Shown: in pieces, positions 25,646-35,568 of the stretch | Layout of the letters: each line of letters begins with the position of its first letter | How positions within the stretch are numbered: position 1 is the first letter of the stretch | NCBI GenBank assembly: GCA_900471485.1 | Contig: UCEU01000018.1 | Span: 56,394-113,844 of the forward strand | DNA from: Hyphomicrobiales bacterium | GTDB taxonomy: Bacteria > Pseudomonadota > Alphaproteobacteria > Rhizobiales > Rhizobiaceae | Direction: 5' to 3' | DNA length: 57,451 nucleotides | Translations under genes and position numbers: made by a program | The notes under the pieces: generated by a model | What the model saw: only the letters and a program-made list of their open reading frames with translations | Databases searched by the model: none | Told to the model about the DNA's origin: nothing

Positions 25646-25930
25646 ATGAGAAAAGCTATAGGAGCCATGATTGCCGCAACGGTGGTTCTCGCGGGGTCGA
25701 TGAGCCCGGCTTTCGCCCGCGACCATCACCATCACGACACCGGTCGTGTCATTGCCGGCGGCGTGGCCGCGGGTGTTGTCGGCGGCCTGATCGGCGGCGC
25801 GATCGCGAACCCCGGCCCGCGCTATATCGATCCCCCGCCGCTGCGCCCTCGTTGCTGGTACGAGGATCGCGAGGTCCAGAATACGTATGACGGCGATTAT
25901 CACGTCGAGAGCGTGCGCGTCTGCAACTAG
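25646..25930 (+). CDS. small secreted glycine-zipper protein with N-terminal His cluster
   Basis: This 94-residue protein has a good signal peptide ending SPAFA (about residue 24) and GAAAGGAG upstream of the ATG. The predicted mature N-terminus is RDHHHHD, so His is at position 3, the arrangement of an ATCUN copper/nickel site. A glycine-zipper segment follows (VAAGVVGGLIGGAIANP), then a Pro-rich linker and a C-terminal domain with two Cys (RCWYED and VRVCN) likely to form a disulphide. Related small rhizobial proteins are annotated only as hypothetical. The location is periplasm or envelope; the role is unknown. Confidence 0.75.
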   Translation: MRKAIGAMIAATVVLAGSMSPAFARDHHHHDTGRVIAGGVAAGVVGGLIGGAIANPGPRYIDPPPLRPRCWYEDREVQNTYDGDYHVESVRVCN

Positions 25931-26023
25931 CCCAGCGTAGATGGCGACCCGCGATCAAGCGGGTTGCCGCATGCGGCCGATCGCGTCGCGCCAGCAACCA
26001 TACCAAAATTCGAAACGGAAAAA

Positions 26024-26113
26024 TGGCGGACAAGGTGGGATTCGAACCCACGGTACGCTTTCACGTACACACGCGTTCCAGGCGTGCGCCTTAAACCACT
26101 CGGCCACCTGTCC
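26024..26113 (-). tRNA. tRNA-Ser (anticodon GGA)
   Basis: The 90-base minus-strand tRNA begins GGACAGGTGGCCGAG and ends GTCCGCCA with an encoded CCA. The acceptor stem pairs with one G-U. The anticodon loop CTGGAAC reads GGA (Ser, UCC/UCU codons). A long variable arm (GTACGTGAAAGCGTAC) of class II type confirms serine, and the T arm GTGGGTTCGAATCCCAC is perfect. A run of Ts follows the CCA end. Confidence 0.97.
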
Positions 26114-26340
26114 TGCTGCTTGATTTGACACCCTTGGGCGCAAATCGTTGGAACGGCGCGATATATACCGATGAATTTTCCGCGATCAACCTAAATCTAA
26201 CAGTTTTTTGACTTCTTCCGGTAAAAGTGCCCGAAAGACCGCCATTGCGCTTCACCCGGCACCCACCTCTTGACTCCGCCGGGCAGGGAATGGGACGGTT
26301 TGCCCTTAAAGAGGGCCGGGATCAGGGACCGGAGTGAGCA

Positions 26341-26658
26341 ATGCGTTTCCTTTTGCGTTTGGCCAGCCTTGTTGCGCTGGCGGTCGCGGTGATTGCCGGG
26401 ACGGTGGATTCGATCCAGTCGGTGGCGGCGTCGGCCGTGGTGATCACGCCAATGGGCGATGCCTGGCAGGATCTCAATCCCGGTTCGCTGGAAAGCCTGC
26501 AGTCGTCGATCGCCTATTACGTCCATCCCGGCTTCTACACGGTGGCTTTGCAGTGGCTGATGCTGCAGCCGGCCTTCGCAGTGTTCCTTGTGCTGTCGCT
26601 GCTTCTCTGGATGATCGGCTACAAGAAGCCGCCGGTCGCAGGACGCTTCGCCGCCTAG
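26341..26658 (+). CDS. hypothetical two-helix membrane protein
   Basis: This 105-residue protein was not assigned to a named family. Two hydrophobic segments (about residues 4-22 and 70-92, the latter AFAVFLVLSLLLWMIGYKK) enclose a roughly 45-residue periplasmic loop with MGDAWQDLNPGSLESLQ. CCGGAGTGAGCA before the ATG supplies a ribosome-binding site. It stands alone between the tRNA and the nucleoside transporter. Similar short proteins are widespread in Rhizobiales genomes, which favours a real gene. Confidence 0.72.
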   Translation: MRFLLRLASLVALAVAVIAGTVDSIQSVAASAVVITPMGDAWQDLNPGSLESLQSSIAYYVHPGFYTVALQWLMLQPAFAVFLVLSLLLWMIGYKKPPVAGRFAA

Positions 26659-26717
26659 CTGAAACCAACGTGCTCAAAGCACGGTAAATGGCTATAAAAT
26701 CCGCAACTTGGCGGTGA

Positions 26718-26729
26718 TTTTGCGCAAAA
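26718..26729. promoter_or_regulatory. 12-bp perfect palindrome upstream of nucleoside importer
   Basis: TTTTGCGCAAAA is a perfect palindrome about 200 bp upstream of the BMP-family gene, in an AT-rich leader. Its CG-centred dyad resembles LacI-type operators. No regulator gene lies next to it, so the binding protein is unknown. Confidence 0.45.
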
Positions 26730-26747
26730 ATCGGCTCGTATGGGCTG

Positions 26748-26786
26748 TTTTTCGGCAAATGCGGCAAATTTTTACCAGCCGAAAAA
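26748..26786. promoter_or_regulatory. inverted repeat in leader of nucleoside importer operon
   Basis: TTTTTCGGC (26748-26756) and GCCGAAAAA (26778-26786) are perfect 9-bp arms with a 21-base spacer. They lie between the 12-bp palindrome and the BMP gene start. It could be a second operator or an RNA stem. The rest of the 268-bp gap (26659-26926) is AT-rich with one further GC-rich hairpin near 26830-26850 and no gene. Confidence 0.4.
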
Positions 26787-26926
26787 TTTCTCGTGAATTT
26801 TCCTTTGAGCCATGCAAGGATGCCCCCTAGCCAGGCCTCCGGGGGGAGGTCGGTGGTTCCGCAGACATGCCTGAACAAGGCTTGCGGGAGGACCCCAAAC
26901 AAATAGAAACAATAGGGCTGCAATTC

Positions 26927-27919
26927 ATGAAAAAATCCCTTCTGACTCTTCTTGCCGTCGCCGCGATGTCCACCACGGCGCTCGCCGCCGACGTCAAGCC
27001 GGCACTCGTTTACGGCACCGGCGGGAAGTTCGATAAGTCCTTCAACGAAGCTGCCTACAACGGCGCCGAGAAGTTCAAGAAGGAAACCGGGATCGCCTAC
27101 CGCGATTTCGAGCCCACCGGCGACACCCAGGGCGAGCAGGCCATCCGCAACTTCGCCAGCCGTGGCTTCAACCCGGTTGTAGCAGTCTCCTTCGCCTGGA
27201 CCTCGGCGATCGAAAAGGTTGCCGCCGAATTCCCGGACACCAAGTTCATCATCGTTGACGCCGTTGTCGACAAGCCGAACGTCCGCTCGGTCGTCTACAA
27301 GGAAGAAGAAGGCTCGTACCTCGTCGGCATTCTCGCCGGCATGGCATCCAAGACCGGCAAGGTCGGCTTCGTCGGCGGCATGGACATTCCGCTGATCCGC
27401 AAGTTCGAATGTGGCTACGAGCAGGGCGCGCGCGCAGCCAACGCCAAGATGGAAGTGTTCCAGAACATGACCGGCACGACAGGTGCTGCATGGAACGACC
27501 CGGTTCGCGGCGGTGAGCTCACCAAGAACCAGATCGACCAGGGCGCCGACGTGATCTACGCGGCAGCCGGTGCAACCGGTCTCGGCGTTCTGCAGACCGC
27601 CGCCGACAACAAGAAGTTCTCGATCGGCGTCGATTCGAACCAGAACCACCTGCATCCGGGCTCGGTCCTGACCTCGATGGTCAAGCGCGTCGACCTCGCC
27701 GTCTACAACGCCTACACCGACACCAAGGCCGACAAGTTCACCGGCGGCGTGCAGTCGCTCGGCGTCAAGGAAGACGGCGTTGCTGCTGCCATCGACGACA
27801 ACAACAAGGCGCTGATCACGCCTGAAATGCTGGCCGCTGTCGAAAAGGCCAAGGCAGACATCATCGCGGGCACCGTCAAGGTTCACGATTACACCTCGGA
27901 CAACGCCTGCCCGAAGTGA
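26927..27919 (+). CDS. BMP-family nucleoside ABC transporter substrate-binding protein
   Basis: The periplasmic or lipid-free binding protein is 330 residues and belongs to the BMP/PnrA family of purine-nucleoside receptors. A signal peptide ends at STTALA (residue 20). Family motifs include GGKFDKSFNEAAYNGA, VGFVGGMDIPLIRKFE and GVDSNQNHLHPGSVLTS. It heads a transporter-salvage operon, so the ligands are probably nucleosides. A perfect hairpin with a T-run follows the stop codon, as is usual when the binding protein is expressed above the other subunits. Confidence 0.92.
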   Translation: MKKSLLTLLAVAAMSTTALAADVKPALVYGTGGKFDKSFNEAAYNGAEKFKKETGIAYRDFEPTGDTQGEQAIRNFASRGFNPVVAVSFAWTSAIEKVAAEFPDTKFIIVDAVVDKPNVRSVVYKEEEGSYLVGILAGMASKTGKVGFVGGMDIPLIRKFECGYEQGARAANAKMEVFQNMTGTTGAAWNDPVRGGELTKNQIDQGADVIYAAAGATGLGVLQTAADNKKFSIGVDSNQNHLHPGSVLTSMVKRVDLAVYNAYTDTKADKFTGGVQSLGVKEDGVAAAIDDNNKALITPEMLAAVEKAKADIIAGTVKVHDYTSDNACPK

Positions 27920-27934
27920 TCCGCGCCTGAAATT

Positions 27935-27973
27935 GGGCGTATGGCGGAATCGATTTTCGCCATACGCCCTTTT
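27935..27973 (+). terminator. terminator/attenuator between binding protein and ATPase genes
   Basis: GGGCGTATGGCG (27935-27946) and CGCCATACGCCC (27958-27969) pair perfectly over 12 bp, followed by TTTT. Located 15 bp after the BMP stop and 18 bp before the ATPase start, it should reduce read-through and stabilise the upstream message. Confidence 0.82.
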
Positions 27974-27990
27974 CGTATCTGGAGCCTGCT

Positions 27991-29502
27991 GTGACTGACA
28001 CGCCCGCTATCGAACTTGTGGGCATCGACAAGAAATTCGGTGCCGTCCACGCCAACAAAGACATCAACCTGACCGTCGCCAAGGGGTCCATCCACGGCAT
28101 CATCGGGGAAAACGGAGCCGGAAAATCGACGCTGATGTCGATCATCTACGGCTTTTACCACGCCGATCAGGGCGAGATCCGGGTCAACGGCCAGGCCGTG
28201 ACGATCAAGGACAGCCAGACGGCGATCGCGACCGGTATCGGCATGGTGCACCAGCACTTCATGCTGGTCGACAATTTCACGGTGCTCGAGAACATCATGC
28301 TCGGCGCCGAGGGCGGAGCGCTGCTCGCGCGAGGCGTGGCGTCGGCCCGCGCCGAGCTGAAGCGGCTGGAAAAAGAATACGGCCTCGAGGTCAACCCGGA
28401 TGCGCTGATCGAGCAGCTCCCCGTCGGCCTGCAGCAGCGCGTCGAAATCCTGAAAGCCATGTATCGCGGCGCCGAGATCCTGATCCTCGACGAGCCCACG
28501 GGCGTTCTGACGCCGGCCGAGGCCGACCACCTGTTCCGCATCCTGAAAGTTCTGCGCGACCAGGGCAAGACGGTCATTCTCATCACCCACAAGCTGCGTG
28601 AGATCATGGCGATCACCGATACGGTGTCGGTCATGCGCCGCGGCGAGATGGTGGCGACCCGCAAGACGGCGGAGACGACGGTCGAGGAACTGGCCGAGCT
28701 GATGGTCGGTCGCCGTGTGCTCTTGCGCGTGCAGAAGGGCGAGGCCAATCCCGGCAAGGTCATCCTGTCGGTGCGCAATCTGACGGTGAAGGACGACCGT
28801 GGCGTCGTCATGGTCGACAACGTGTCGTTCGACGTGCGCGCCGGCGAGATCGTCGGCGTGGCGGGCGTGGCCGGCAACGGGCAGTCGGAGCTTCTCGAAG
28901 CGATCGCGGGCATCCGCAAGCCGCATTCGGGCGAAATCCTGCTCGACGGGCAGCCGATCGACAAGGCCGATCCGGCGCGGCTGCGCGAACTCGGCCTCGC
29001 GCACATCCCCGAGGACCGCCACCACATGGGCCTCGTGCTGAAGTTCGAGGAATACGAGAACTCGGTGCTCGGCTATCACCGCAAACCTGAATACAGCAAG
29101 GGCCCGCTGCTCGATCTCGAAGCGATCCGCAAGGACGCCATGGAGAAGATCGAGAAATACGACATCCGGCCGCCGAACCCACGGCTGAAGACCGCCAATT
29201 TCTCCGGCGGCAACCAGCAGAAGATCGTCGTCGCCCGCGAAATCGAGCGCGACCCGACGGCGCTGATCATCGGCCAACCGACCCGCGGCGTCGATATCGG
29301 CGCCATCGAATTCATTCACCGCCGGATCATCGAGATGCGCGACGCGGGCAAGGCGATCCTGCTCGTCTCTGTCGAGCTCGACGAAATCCGCGCCCTTTCA
29401 GACCGTATCCTTGTCATGTTCGCCGGCCATGTCGTCGGCGAGAAGACGCCCGATGCCGGTGAACAGACCCTCGGCCTGATGATGGCCGGCATTGCCGCGT
29501 GA
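27991..29502 (+). CDS. nucleoside ABC transporter, double ATPase subunit
   Basis: This 503-residue sugar/nucleoside-type ABC ATPase carries two fused domains. The first has [11 protein letters not shown] (about residue 40), a divergent signature region [11 protein letters not shown] and [13 protein letters not shown]. The second has a degenerate Walker [12 protein letters not shown], and signature [14 protein letters not shown], as is normal for the RbsA/NupO class. The start is GTG with GGAG at good spacing. It is the ATPase of the BMP-type nucleoside importer, 8 bp upstream of the first permease gene. Confidence 0.93.
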   Translation: MTDTPAIELVGIDKKFGAVHANKDINLTVAKGSIHGIIGENGAGKSTLMSIIYGFYHADQGEIRVNGQAVTIKDSQTAIATGIGMVHQHFMLVDNFTVLENIMLGAEGGALLARGVASARAELKRLEKEYGLEVNPDALIEQLPVGLQQRVEILKAMYRGAEILILDEPTGVLTPAEADHLFRILKVLRDQGKTVILITHKLREIMAITDTVSVMRRGEMVATRKTAETTVEELAELMVGRRVLLRVQKGEANPGKVILSVRNLTVKDDRGVVMVDNVSFDVRAGEIVGVAGVAGNGQSELLEAIAGIRKPHSGEILLDGQPIDKADPARLRELGLAHIPEDRHHMGLVLKFEEYENSVLGYHRKPEYSKGPLLDLEAIRKDAMEKIEKYDIRPPNPRLKTANFSGGNQQKIVVAREIERDPTALIIGQPTRGVDIGAIEFIHRRIIEMRDAGKAILLVSVELDEIRALSDRILVMFAGHVVGEKTPDAGEQTLGLMMAGIAA

Positions 29503-29509
29503 GGCCTTG

Positions 29510-30613
29510 ATGAGCACTGCTTCCACTCCCCTACCCCGCTGGATCAACTACGGCCTCATCCCGATCCTCAACCTTCTCACCGCCTTCCTGATATCAGGCT
29601 TCGTCGTCTGGCTGATCGGCGAAAGCCCGCTCGGCGCGCTGCAGCTTCTGATCGAAGGCGCGCTCGGGAGCGGCGAAGGCATCGGCTTTACGCTCTACTA
29701 CGCCACCAGCTTCATCTTCACCGGCCTTTCGGTGGCGGTCGCCATCCATGCCGGGCTGTTCAACATCGGCTCGGAGGGACAGGCCTATCTCGGCGGTCTC
29801 GGCTGCGCGCTGGTGGCGCTGGCGCTCGACAAGTTCGTGCCGTGGTATGTGACCATGCCTGTGGCGGTCATCGGCGCCGGCCTGTTCGGCGCGGCCTGGG
29901 CCTTCATTCCGGCCTGGCTGCAGGCCAAGCGCGGCAGCCATATCGTCATCACCACGATCATGTTCAACTATATCGGCGCGGCGCTGATGGTGTACCTCTT
30001 GGTGCACGTACTGATCGTGCCGGGCAAGATGGCGCCTGAGACCCGCACCTTCCTCGAAGGCGGTCAGCTGCCGAAACTCGGCTGGATCATGGACATGTTC
30101 GGCGCCAAGCTGGGTGCCGCTCCGTTCAACGTCTCCTTCATCATCGCGCTGGTGGCAGCTTACTTCGTCTGGCTGCTGATCTGGCGCACCAAGCTCGGCT
30201 TCGAGATGCGCACGCTCGGCGTCAGCCCGAGTGCTGCGGCTTACGCCGGCATTCCTTATGCGCGCATCGTCATCATCGCGATGCTGCTTTCGGGCGCGCT
30301 GGCGGGGATGATGGCACTCAATCCCGTCATGGGCTCGTCGGCCCGCCTGCAGGTCGAGTTTGTCGGCGGCGCCGGCTTCGTCGGCATCGCGGTGTCACTG
30401 ATGGGGCGCAATCATCCCGTCGGCATCGTGCTCTCGGCCATCCTGTTCGGCATCCTCTACCAAGGTGGCGACTGGATCTCGTTCGAGATGCCCAACATCA
30501 CCCGCGAGATGATCCTCGTCATCCAGGGTCTGGTGATCCTGTTTGCCGGCGCGCTCGAATATATGTACCGGCCGGCGATGGTGCGTCTCTACCAACAGTT
30601 CAAGCGGGCGTAA
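29510..30613 (+). CDS. nucleoside ABC transporter permease 1
   Basis: This 367-residue inner-membrane permease of the BPD_transp_2 class (RbsC/LivH fold) has about eight to ten helices. Typical elements are NIGSEGQAYLGG and EMRTLGVSPSAAAYAGIPYA, the latter the cytoplasmic coupling region. The ATG at 29510 follows GAGG; an upstream start inside the ATPase gene is not needed. It partners with the permease starting 11 bp after it. Confidence 0.92.
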   Translation: MSTASTPLPRWINYGLIPILNLLTAFLISGFVVWLIGESPLGALQLLIEGALGSGEGIGFTLYYATSFIFTGLSVAVAIHAGLFNIGSEGQAYLGGLGCALVALALDKFVPWYVTMPVAVIGAGLFGAAWAFIPAWLQAKRGSHIVITTIMFNYIGAALMVYLLVHVLIVPGKMAPETRTFLEGGQLPKLGWIMDMFGAKLGAAPFNVSFIIALVAAYFVWLLIWRTKLGFEMRTLGVSPSAAAYAGIPYARIVIIAMLLSGALAGMMALNPVMGSSARLQVEFVGGAGFVGIAVSLMGRNHPVGIVLSAILFGILYQGGDWISFEMPNITREMILVIQGLVILFAGALEYMYRPAMVRLYQQFKRA

Positions 30614-30624
30614 GGAGCGCGACG

Positions 30625-31596
30625 ATGGAATATTACGACATCTTCATCAGCGTTCTGAGCTCCACCATCCGCCTGTCGATCCCGCTGATCTTCACGGCGC
30701 TGGCAGGCCTGTTTTCCGAACGCGCCGGCGTCTTCGATATCGGGCTCGAGGGCAAGATGCTGGGCTCGGCCTTCGCCGCCGCCTGCGTCGCCTATCTCAC
30801 GGATTCCGCCTGGGCGGGGCTGTGCGCCGGCATCGTCTGCTCGGTAGCGCTGAGCTTCGTGCACGGCTTCGCCTCGATCACCAACCGCGGCAACCAGATC
30901 ATCTCGGGCGTCGCGATCAACTTCTTCGTGGCCGGTATCACCATCGTGCTTGGCCAGGCCTGGTTCGGCCAGGGCGGGCGCACGCCGCAGCTGGCAGGCG
31001 ACGCGCGCTTTACGCCGATCACGCTTCCGGGTGCCGATGCGGTGCGCGAGGTGCCGATCCTTGGGCCTCTCTATGCCAACGTCATCTCCGGCAACAACGT
31101 GCTCACCTACCTCGCCTTCCTGGCGGTGCCGCTCTCGTGGTGGATCCTCTACCGCACGCGCTTCGGTCTTCGTCTGCGCGCCGTCGGTGAAAATCCGGGT
31201 GCAGTCGATACCGCCGGCATCTCGGTCAGCTGGCTGCGCTACCGCGCGGTCATCTGCGCCGGCATTCTCTGCGGTTTCTCCGGCACCTATCTGGCGATCG
31301 CGCAGTCTGCCGCCTTCATCAAGGACATGTCGGCCGGCAAGGGCTATATCGCGCTCGCAGCACTCGTCTTCGCCAAGTGGAAGCCGGTGCCCGTCATGTT
31401 CGCCTGCCTGCTGTTCGGCTTCCTCGATGCGCTTGGCAACTTCATGCAGGGCAAGCCGATCCCCGGTATCGGCGAGGTGCCGGTGCAGATCTTCCAGGCC
31501 CTGCCCTATATCCTCACCTGCGTGCTGCTCGCGGGCTTCATCGGCAAAGCCATCCCGCCGAAGGCCGGCGGCGCACCCTACGTCAAGGAACGCTAA
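30625..31596 (+). CDS. nucleoside ABC transporter permease 2
   Basis: The second permease of the nucleoside importer is 323 residues, same class as its neighbour. It shows FDIGLEGKMLGSAFAA near the N-terminus and LRLRAVGENPGAVDTAGISV as the coupling loop. Helices span most of the length. It is followed within 4 bp by cdd, which ties transport directly to nucleoside breakdown. Confidence 0.92.
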   Translation: MEYYDIFISVLSSTIRLSIPLIFTALAGLFSERAGVFDIGLEGKMLGSAFAAACVAYLTDSAWAGLCAGIVCSVALSFVHGFASITNRGNQIISGVAINFFVAGITIVLGQAWFGQGGRTPQLAGDARFTPITLPGADAVREVPILGPLYANVISGNNVLTYLAFLAVPLSWWILYRTRFGLRLRAVGENPGAVDTAGISVSWLRYRAVICAGILCGFSGTYLAIAQSAAFIKDMSAGKGYIALAALVFAKWKPVPVMFACLLFGFLDALGNFMQGKPIPGIGEVPVQIFQALPYILTCVLLAGFIGKAIPPKAGGAPYVKER

Positions 31597-31600
31597 GACC

Positions 31601-31987
31601 ATGTCCCACGACCTCTTCGAAGCCGCCCGCGGCGCCATGGCATTCGCACATGCACCCTACTCCAAGTTTCCCGTCGGTGCGGCGATCCGCGCCGAGGACG
31701 GCAAGGTCTATACCGGCGCCAACATCGAGAACCTCTCCTTCCCCCAAGGCTGGTGCGCGGAGCCGACGGCGATCAGCGCCATGATCATGGGCGGGGCGAA
31801 GAAGATCGTCGAGATGGCCGTGATAGCCGAGAAGCTGCCGCTCTGCCCGCCCTGCGGCGGCTGCCGGCAGAAGATCTCGGAATTCGCCTCCAAGGAGACC
31901 AGGATCTACCTCTGCGACGAGGCCGGCGTGCAGAAGACCATGACCATGGACGAGCTGCTGCCATTCAGCTTCGAGACGGAACTCTGA
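31601..31987 (+). CDS. cdd: cytidine deaminase
   Basis: Cdd hydrolyses cytidine and deoxycytidine to uridine and deoxyuridine. The 128-residue tetrameric-type enzyme has zinc ligands Cys52, Cys85 and Cys88 and catalytic Glu54 (WCAEPTAIS and PCGGCRQ). The position after Glu54 is Pro rather than the Arg found in many homologues. The ATG lies 4 bp after the permease stop. Its TGA shares a base with the next gene's ATG. Confidence 0.94.
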   Translation: MSHDLFEAARGAMAFAHAPYSKFPVGAAIRAEDGKVYTGANIENLSFPQGWCAEPTAISAMIMGGAKKIVEMAVIAEKLPLCPPCGGCRQKISEFASKETRIYLCDEAGVQKTMTMDELLPFSFETEL

Positions 31988-32790
31988 TGAAGGCGACGCT
32001 CGATCTGCTGAAGGCGCTGCTCGGCGGGCTTGCGCCGCGTTACGGCATCATCCTCGGTTCGGGCCTCGGGACGCTGGTCGGTGAACTGAAGAATGCCGTG
32101 CGCATCCCCTATGCCGACATCCCGGGCTTTCCGGTAAGCGCCGTCTCGGGCCATGCGGGCGAAGTGGTGGCCGGCATGCTCGGCGACGTGCCGGTGGTGA
32201 TGCTGTCCGGGCGCGTGCATTTCTACGAGAAAGGCGACGCCAATGCGATGCGGCTGCCGATCGAGGTGCTGCAGGGGCTGGGCATCGAGGCGCTGATCCT
32301 GACCAATTCGGCCGGGTCGCTGCGCGAGGAGATCGAGCCCGGCTCGGTGATGCAGATCACCGACCACATCAACTATTCCGGCATCAACCCGCTCATCGGC
32401 GTGGATAGCGACCGGCGCTTCGTGGGCATGACCAGCGCCTATGACGGCGAGCTGGCGCAGGCCATGCGGGCAGCGGCAGAAAAGCTCGACATCACGCTCG
32501 CGCAGGGCGTCTACATGTGGTTTTCGGGCCCGAGCTTCGAGACGCCGGCGGAAATCCGCATGGCACGCATTCTCGGCGCCGATGCGGTCGGCATGTCGAC
32601 CGTGCCGGAGGTGATCATTGCGCGAATGCTCGGGATGAGGGTTGCGGCGGCGTCCGTAATCACCAACTATGGGGCGGGGATGACCGGGGCCGAACTCAGT
32701 CATGACGAAACCAAAGACATGGCGCCGATCGGTGGCGCCCGTCTTGCCGCGATCCTGAAAGAAATGATCGCGGGTGGAGGACATCGATAA
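31987..32790 (+). CDS. punA: purine-nucleoside phosphorylase (trimeric, class I type)
   Basis: This 267-residue phosphorylase splits purine (deoxy)nucleosides into base and (deoxy)ribose-1-phosphate. Motifs fit the trimeric PNP/MTAP family: GSGLG near residue 22, SGHAGEVVAG, MWFSGPSFETPAEIRM and SVITNYGAGM with the base-binding Asn. It is translationally coupled to cdd (TGATG) and to deoC (TAATG), so it sits in the middle of a very compact salvage operon. Confidence 0.92.
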   Translation: MKATLDLLKALLGGLAPRYGIILGSGLGTLVGELKNAVRIPYADIPGFPVSAVSGHAGEVVAGMLGDVPVVMLSGRVHFYEKGDANAMRLPIEVLQGLGIEALILTNSAGSLREEIEPGSVMQITDHINYSGINPLIGVDSDRRFVGMTSAYDGELAQAMRAAAEKLDITLAQGVYMWFSGPSFETPAEIRMARILGADAVGMSTVPEVIIARMLGMRVAAASVITNYGAGMTGAELSHDETKDMAPIGGARLAAILKEMIAGGGHR

Positions 32791-33566
32791 TGAATACGCA
32801 TTCCGCGAAAGAGACGGCCGCCGTGGCGCTGTCGCTTCTCGACCTGACCAATCTCAAGGACGACTGCACGGAAGTGCAGATCGAGGCGCTGTGCGCCCGC
32901 GCGCAGACGCCCTACGGCAACGCCGCCGCCATCTGCATCTGGCCGCGCTTCGTCGCCCAGGCGCGCGCCATTCTCGGCACCGGCCATAAGGTGCGCATCG
33001 CAACCGTGGTGAACTTCCCTTCCGGCGACATGGAGATCGCCGACGTGGCGGCGGAGACGCGCGAGGCAATCGCCGACGGTGCCGACGAGATCGATCTCGT
33101 CATCCCCTACCGCAAGTTCATGTCGGGCAGCGGCAAGGCGGTGAGCGACATGGTTGCCGCCATCCGCGCCGAGTGCGGGGAGACCGTGACGCTGAAGGTC
33201 ATTCTGGAGACCGGCGAGATCAAGGACGCGGCGCTAATCCGTCGCGCCTCGGAACTGGCGATCGAGGCCGGCGCCGATTTCATCAAGACCTCTACCGGCA
33301 AGGTATCGGTCAATGCCACGCTGGAGGCGGCCGACATCATGCTGCGCGCCATCCGCCAGAGCGGGCGCAAGGTGGGGTTCAAGCCGGCGGGCGGCATCTC
33401 CTCGGTCGCGGACGCGGCACTCTATCTCAGCCTCGCCGAGACGATCATGACGCCGGACTGGGCGATGCCCTCGACCTTCCGCTTCGGCGCATCCGGGTTG
33501 CTCGACGATATCCTCGCCGTGCTCAGCGGCACGCAATCGACGCCCGCGGCAGCCTCGAGCTACTAA
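32790..33566 (+). CDS. deoC: deoxyribose-phosphate aldolase
   Basis: DeoC cleaves 2-deoxyribose-5-phosphate to acetaldehyde and glyceraldehyde-3-phosphate. The Schiff-base lysine lies in FIKTSTGKVS and the proton-relay lysine in GFKPAGGI; LKVILETGEI is also typical. The length of 258 residues is standard for the E. coli-type enzyme. The ATG overlaps the preceding stop by one base, and deoA starts 1 bp after its stop. Its substrate is supplied by DeoB, encoded nearby at 37274-38494. Confidence 0.96.
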   Translation: MNTHSAKETAAVALSLLDLTNLKDDCTEVQIEALCARAQTPYGNAAAICIWPRFVAQARAILGTGHKVRIATVVNFPSGDMEIADVAAETREAIADGADEIDLVIPYRKFMSGSGKAVSDMVAAIRAECGETVTLKVILETGEIKDAALIRRASELAIEAGADFIKTSTGKVSVNATLEAADIMLRAIRQSGRKVGFKPAGGISSVADAALYLSLAETIMTPDWAMPSTFRFGASGLLDDILAVLSGTQSTPAAASSY

Positions 33567-33567
33567 C

Positions 33568-34876
<1,309 letters not shown>

Positions 34877-34887
<11 letters not shown>

Positions 34888-35413
34888 GGTTCAGCGCGCC
34901 GTCGGCGACCGAATAGGACGCCAGCTTCTGCAGGAAACTCATGCCGACGAGCGTGGACGACAGGGCGTCGTCGCGCAGCACGAAGGCTTCGACATCGCGC
35001 ACGCGGATGCCGCCGATCTCGACGCGGTCGAGCGTCACGTGCGCCGCCTTGGTCTGGCCGTTGGCGGTGTTGACGGCATAGCGAAAGTCGAGCTGGTTGG
35101 CCGTATAGCCGAGGCGCCGGGCGAGCGTCTCGTTGAGCGCGACGAAAGTGGCGCCGGTATCGATCATGCCCTGAACGGGCTTGCCGTTGATGCGGAAATC
35201 ACCGGAATAATGACCCTGTGCATCCGCCTGAAGGCGCATGCTGCCGTTGCCGACGGCGACACCGGAGGTCTTCGGCTGTTCGGTGGCGGGGGAAACGTAA
35301 TTTGCTGAAACGTTTGCAACTGCGGGCTTGGCTGTTTCCCGGGTGAACAGCGACGGCAGTTGCGTGGCAAGCACCGCGGCGACGCTTGCGAATATGACGG
35401 TACGCACGAGCAT
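34877..35413 (-). CDS. TIGR02281-like clan AA (retropepsin-like) aspartic protease
   Basis: From the ATG at 35413 this is a 178-residue protein with an N-terminal membrane anchor (VIFASVAAVLATQLPSLF) and a periplasmic retropepsin-like domain. The active-site motif is MIDTGATFVALN near residue 95, and the flap/second lobe region DVEAFVLRDDALSSTLVGMS follows. One DTG motif means it must dimerise to be active. AAGGA about 10 bases upstream supports this start; codons 12 earlier (35449) are an alternative. Physiological substrates are unknown. Confidence 0.82.
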
Positions 35414-35504
35414 GGAACAGAAATCCTTCCTGTCTAAACCACGCATCATGCGGGGCCATTTAAACAGCTACGCCACAATTGCTGACAAGTTGCTAATCGC
35501 CAAA

Positions 35505-35533
35505 CGCAAAGGCCCGGAACGATCGTCCGGGCC
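35505..35533 (-). terminator. terminator downstream of upp
   Basis: GGCCCGGA (35511-35518) and TCCGGGCC (35526-35533) form a perfect 8-bp stem with a 7-base loop. On the minus strand it is followed by TTTGCGTTT. It lies 36 bp after the upp stop codon. Confidence 0.7.
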
Positions 35534-35568
35534 ACAGCACTCATTCACGATGGTAAACGGAGACTTAA

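Noticed and set aside
26024..26113. tRNA-Ser as an integration site for a genomic island
   Set aside because: No integrase, no direct repeat of the tRNA end and no shift in gene character next to it.
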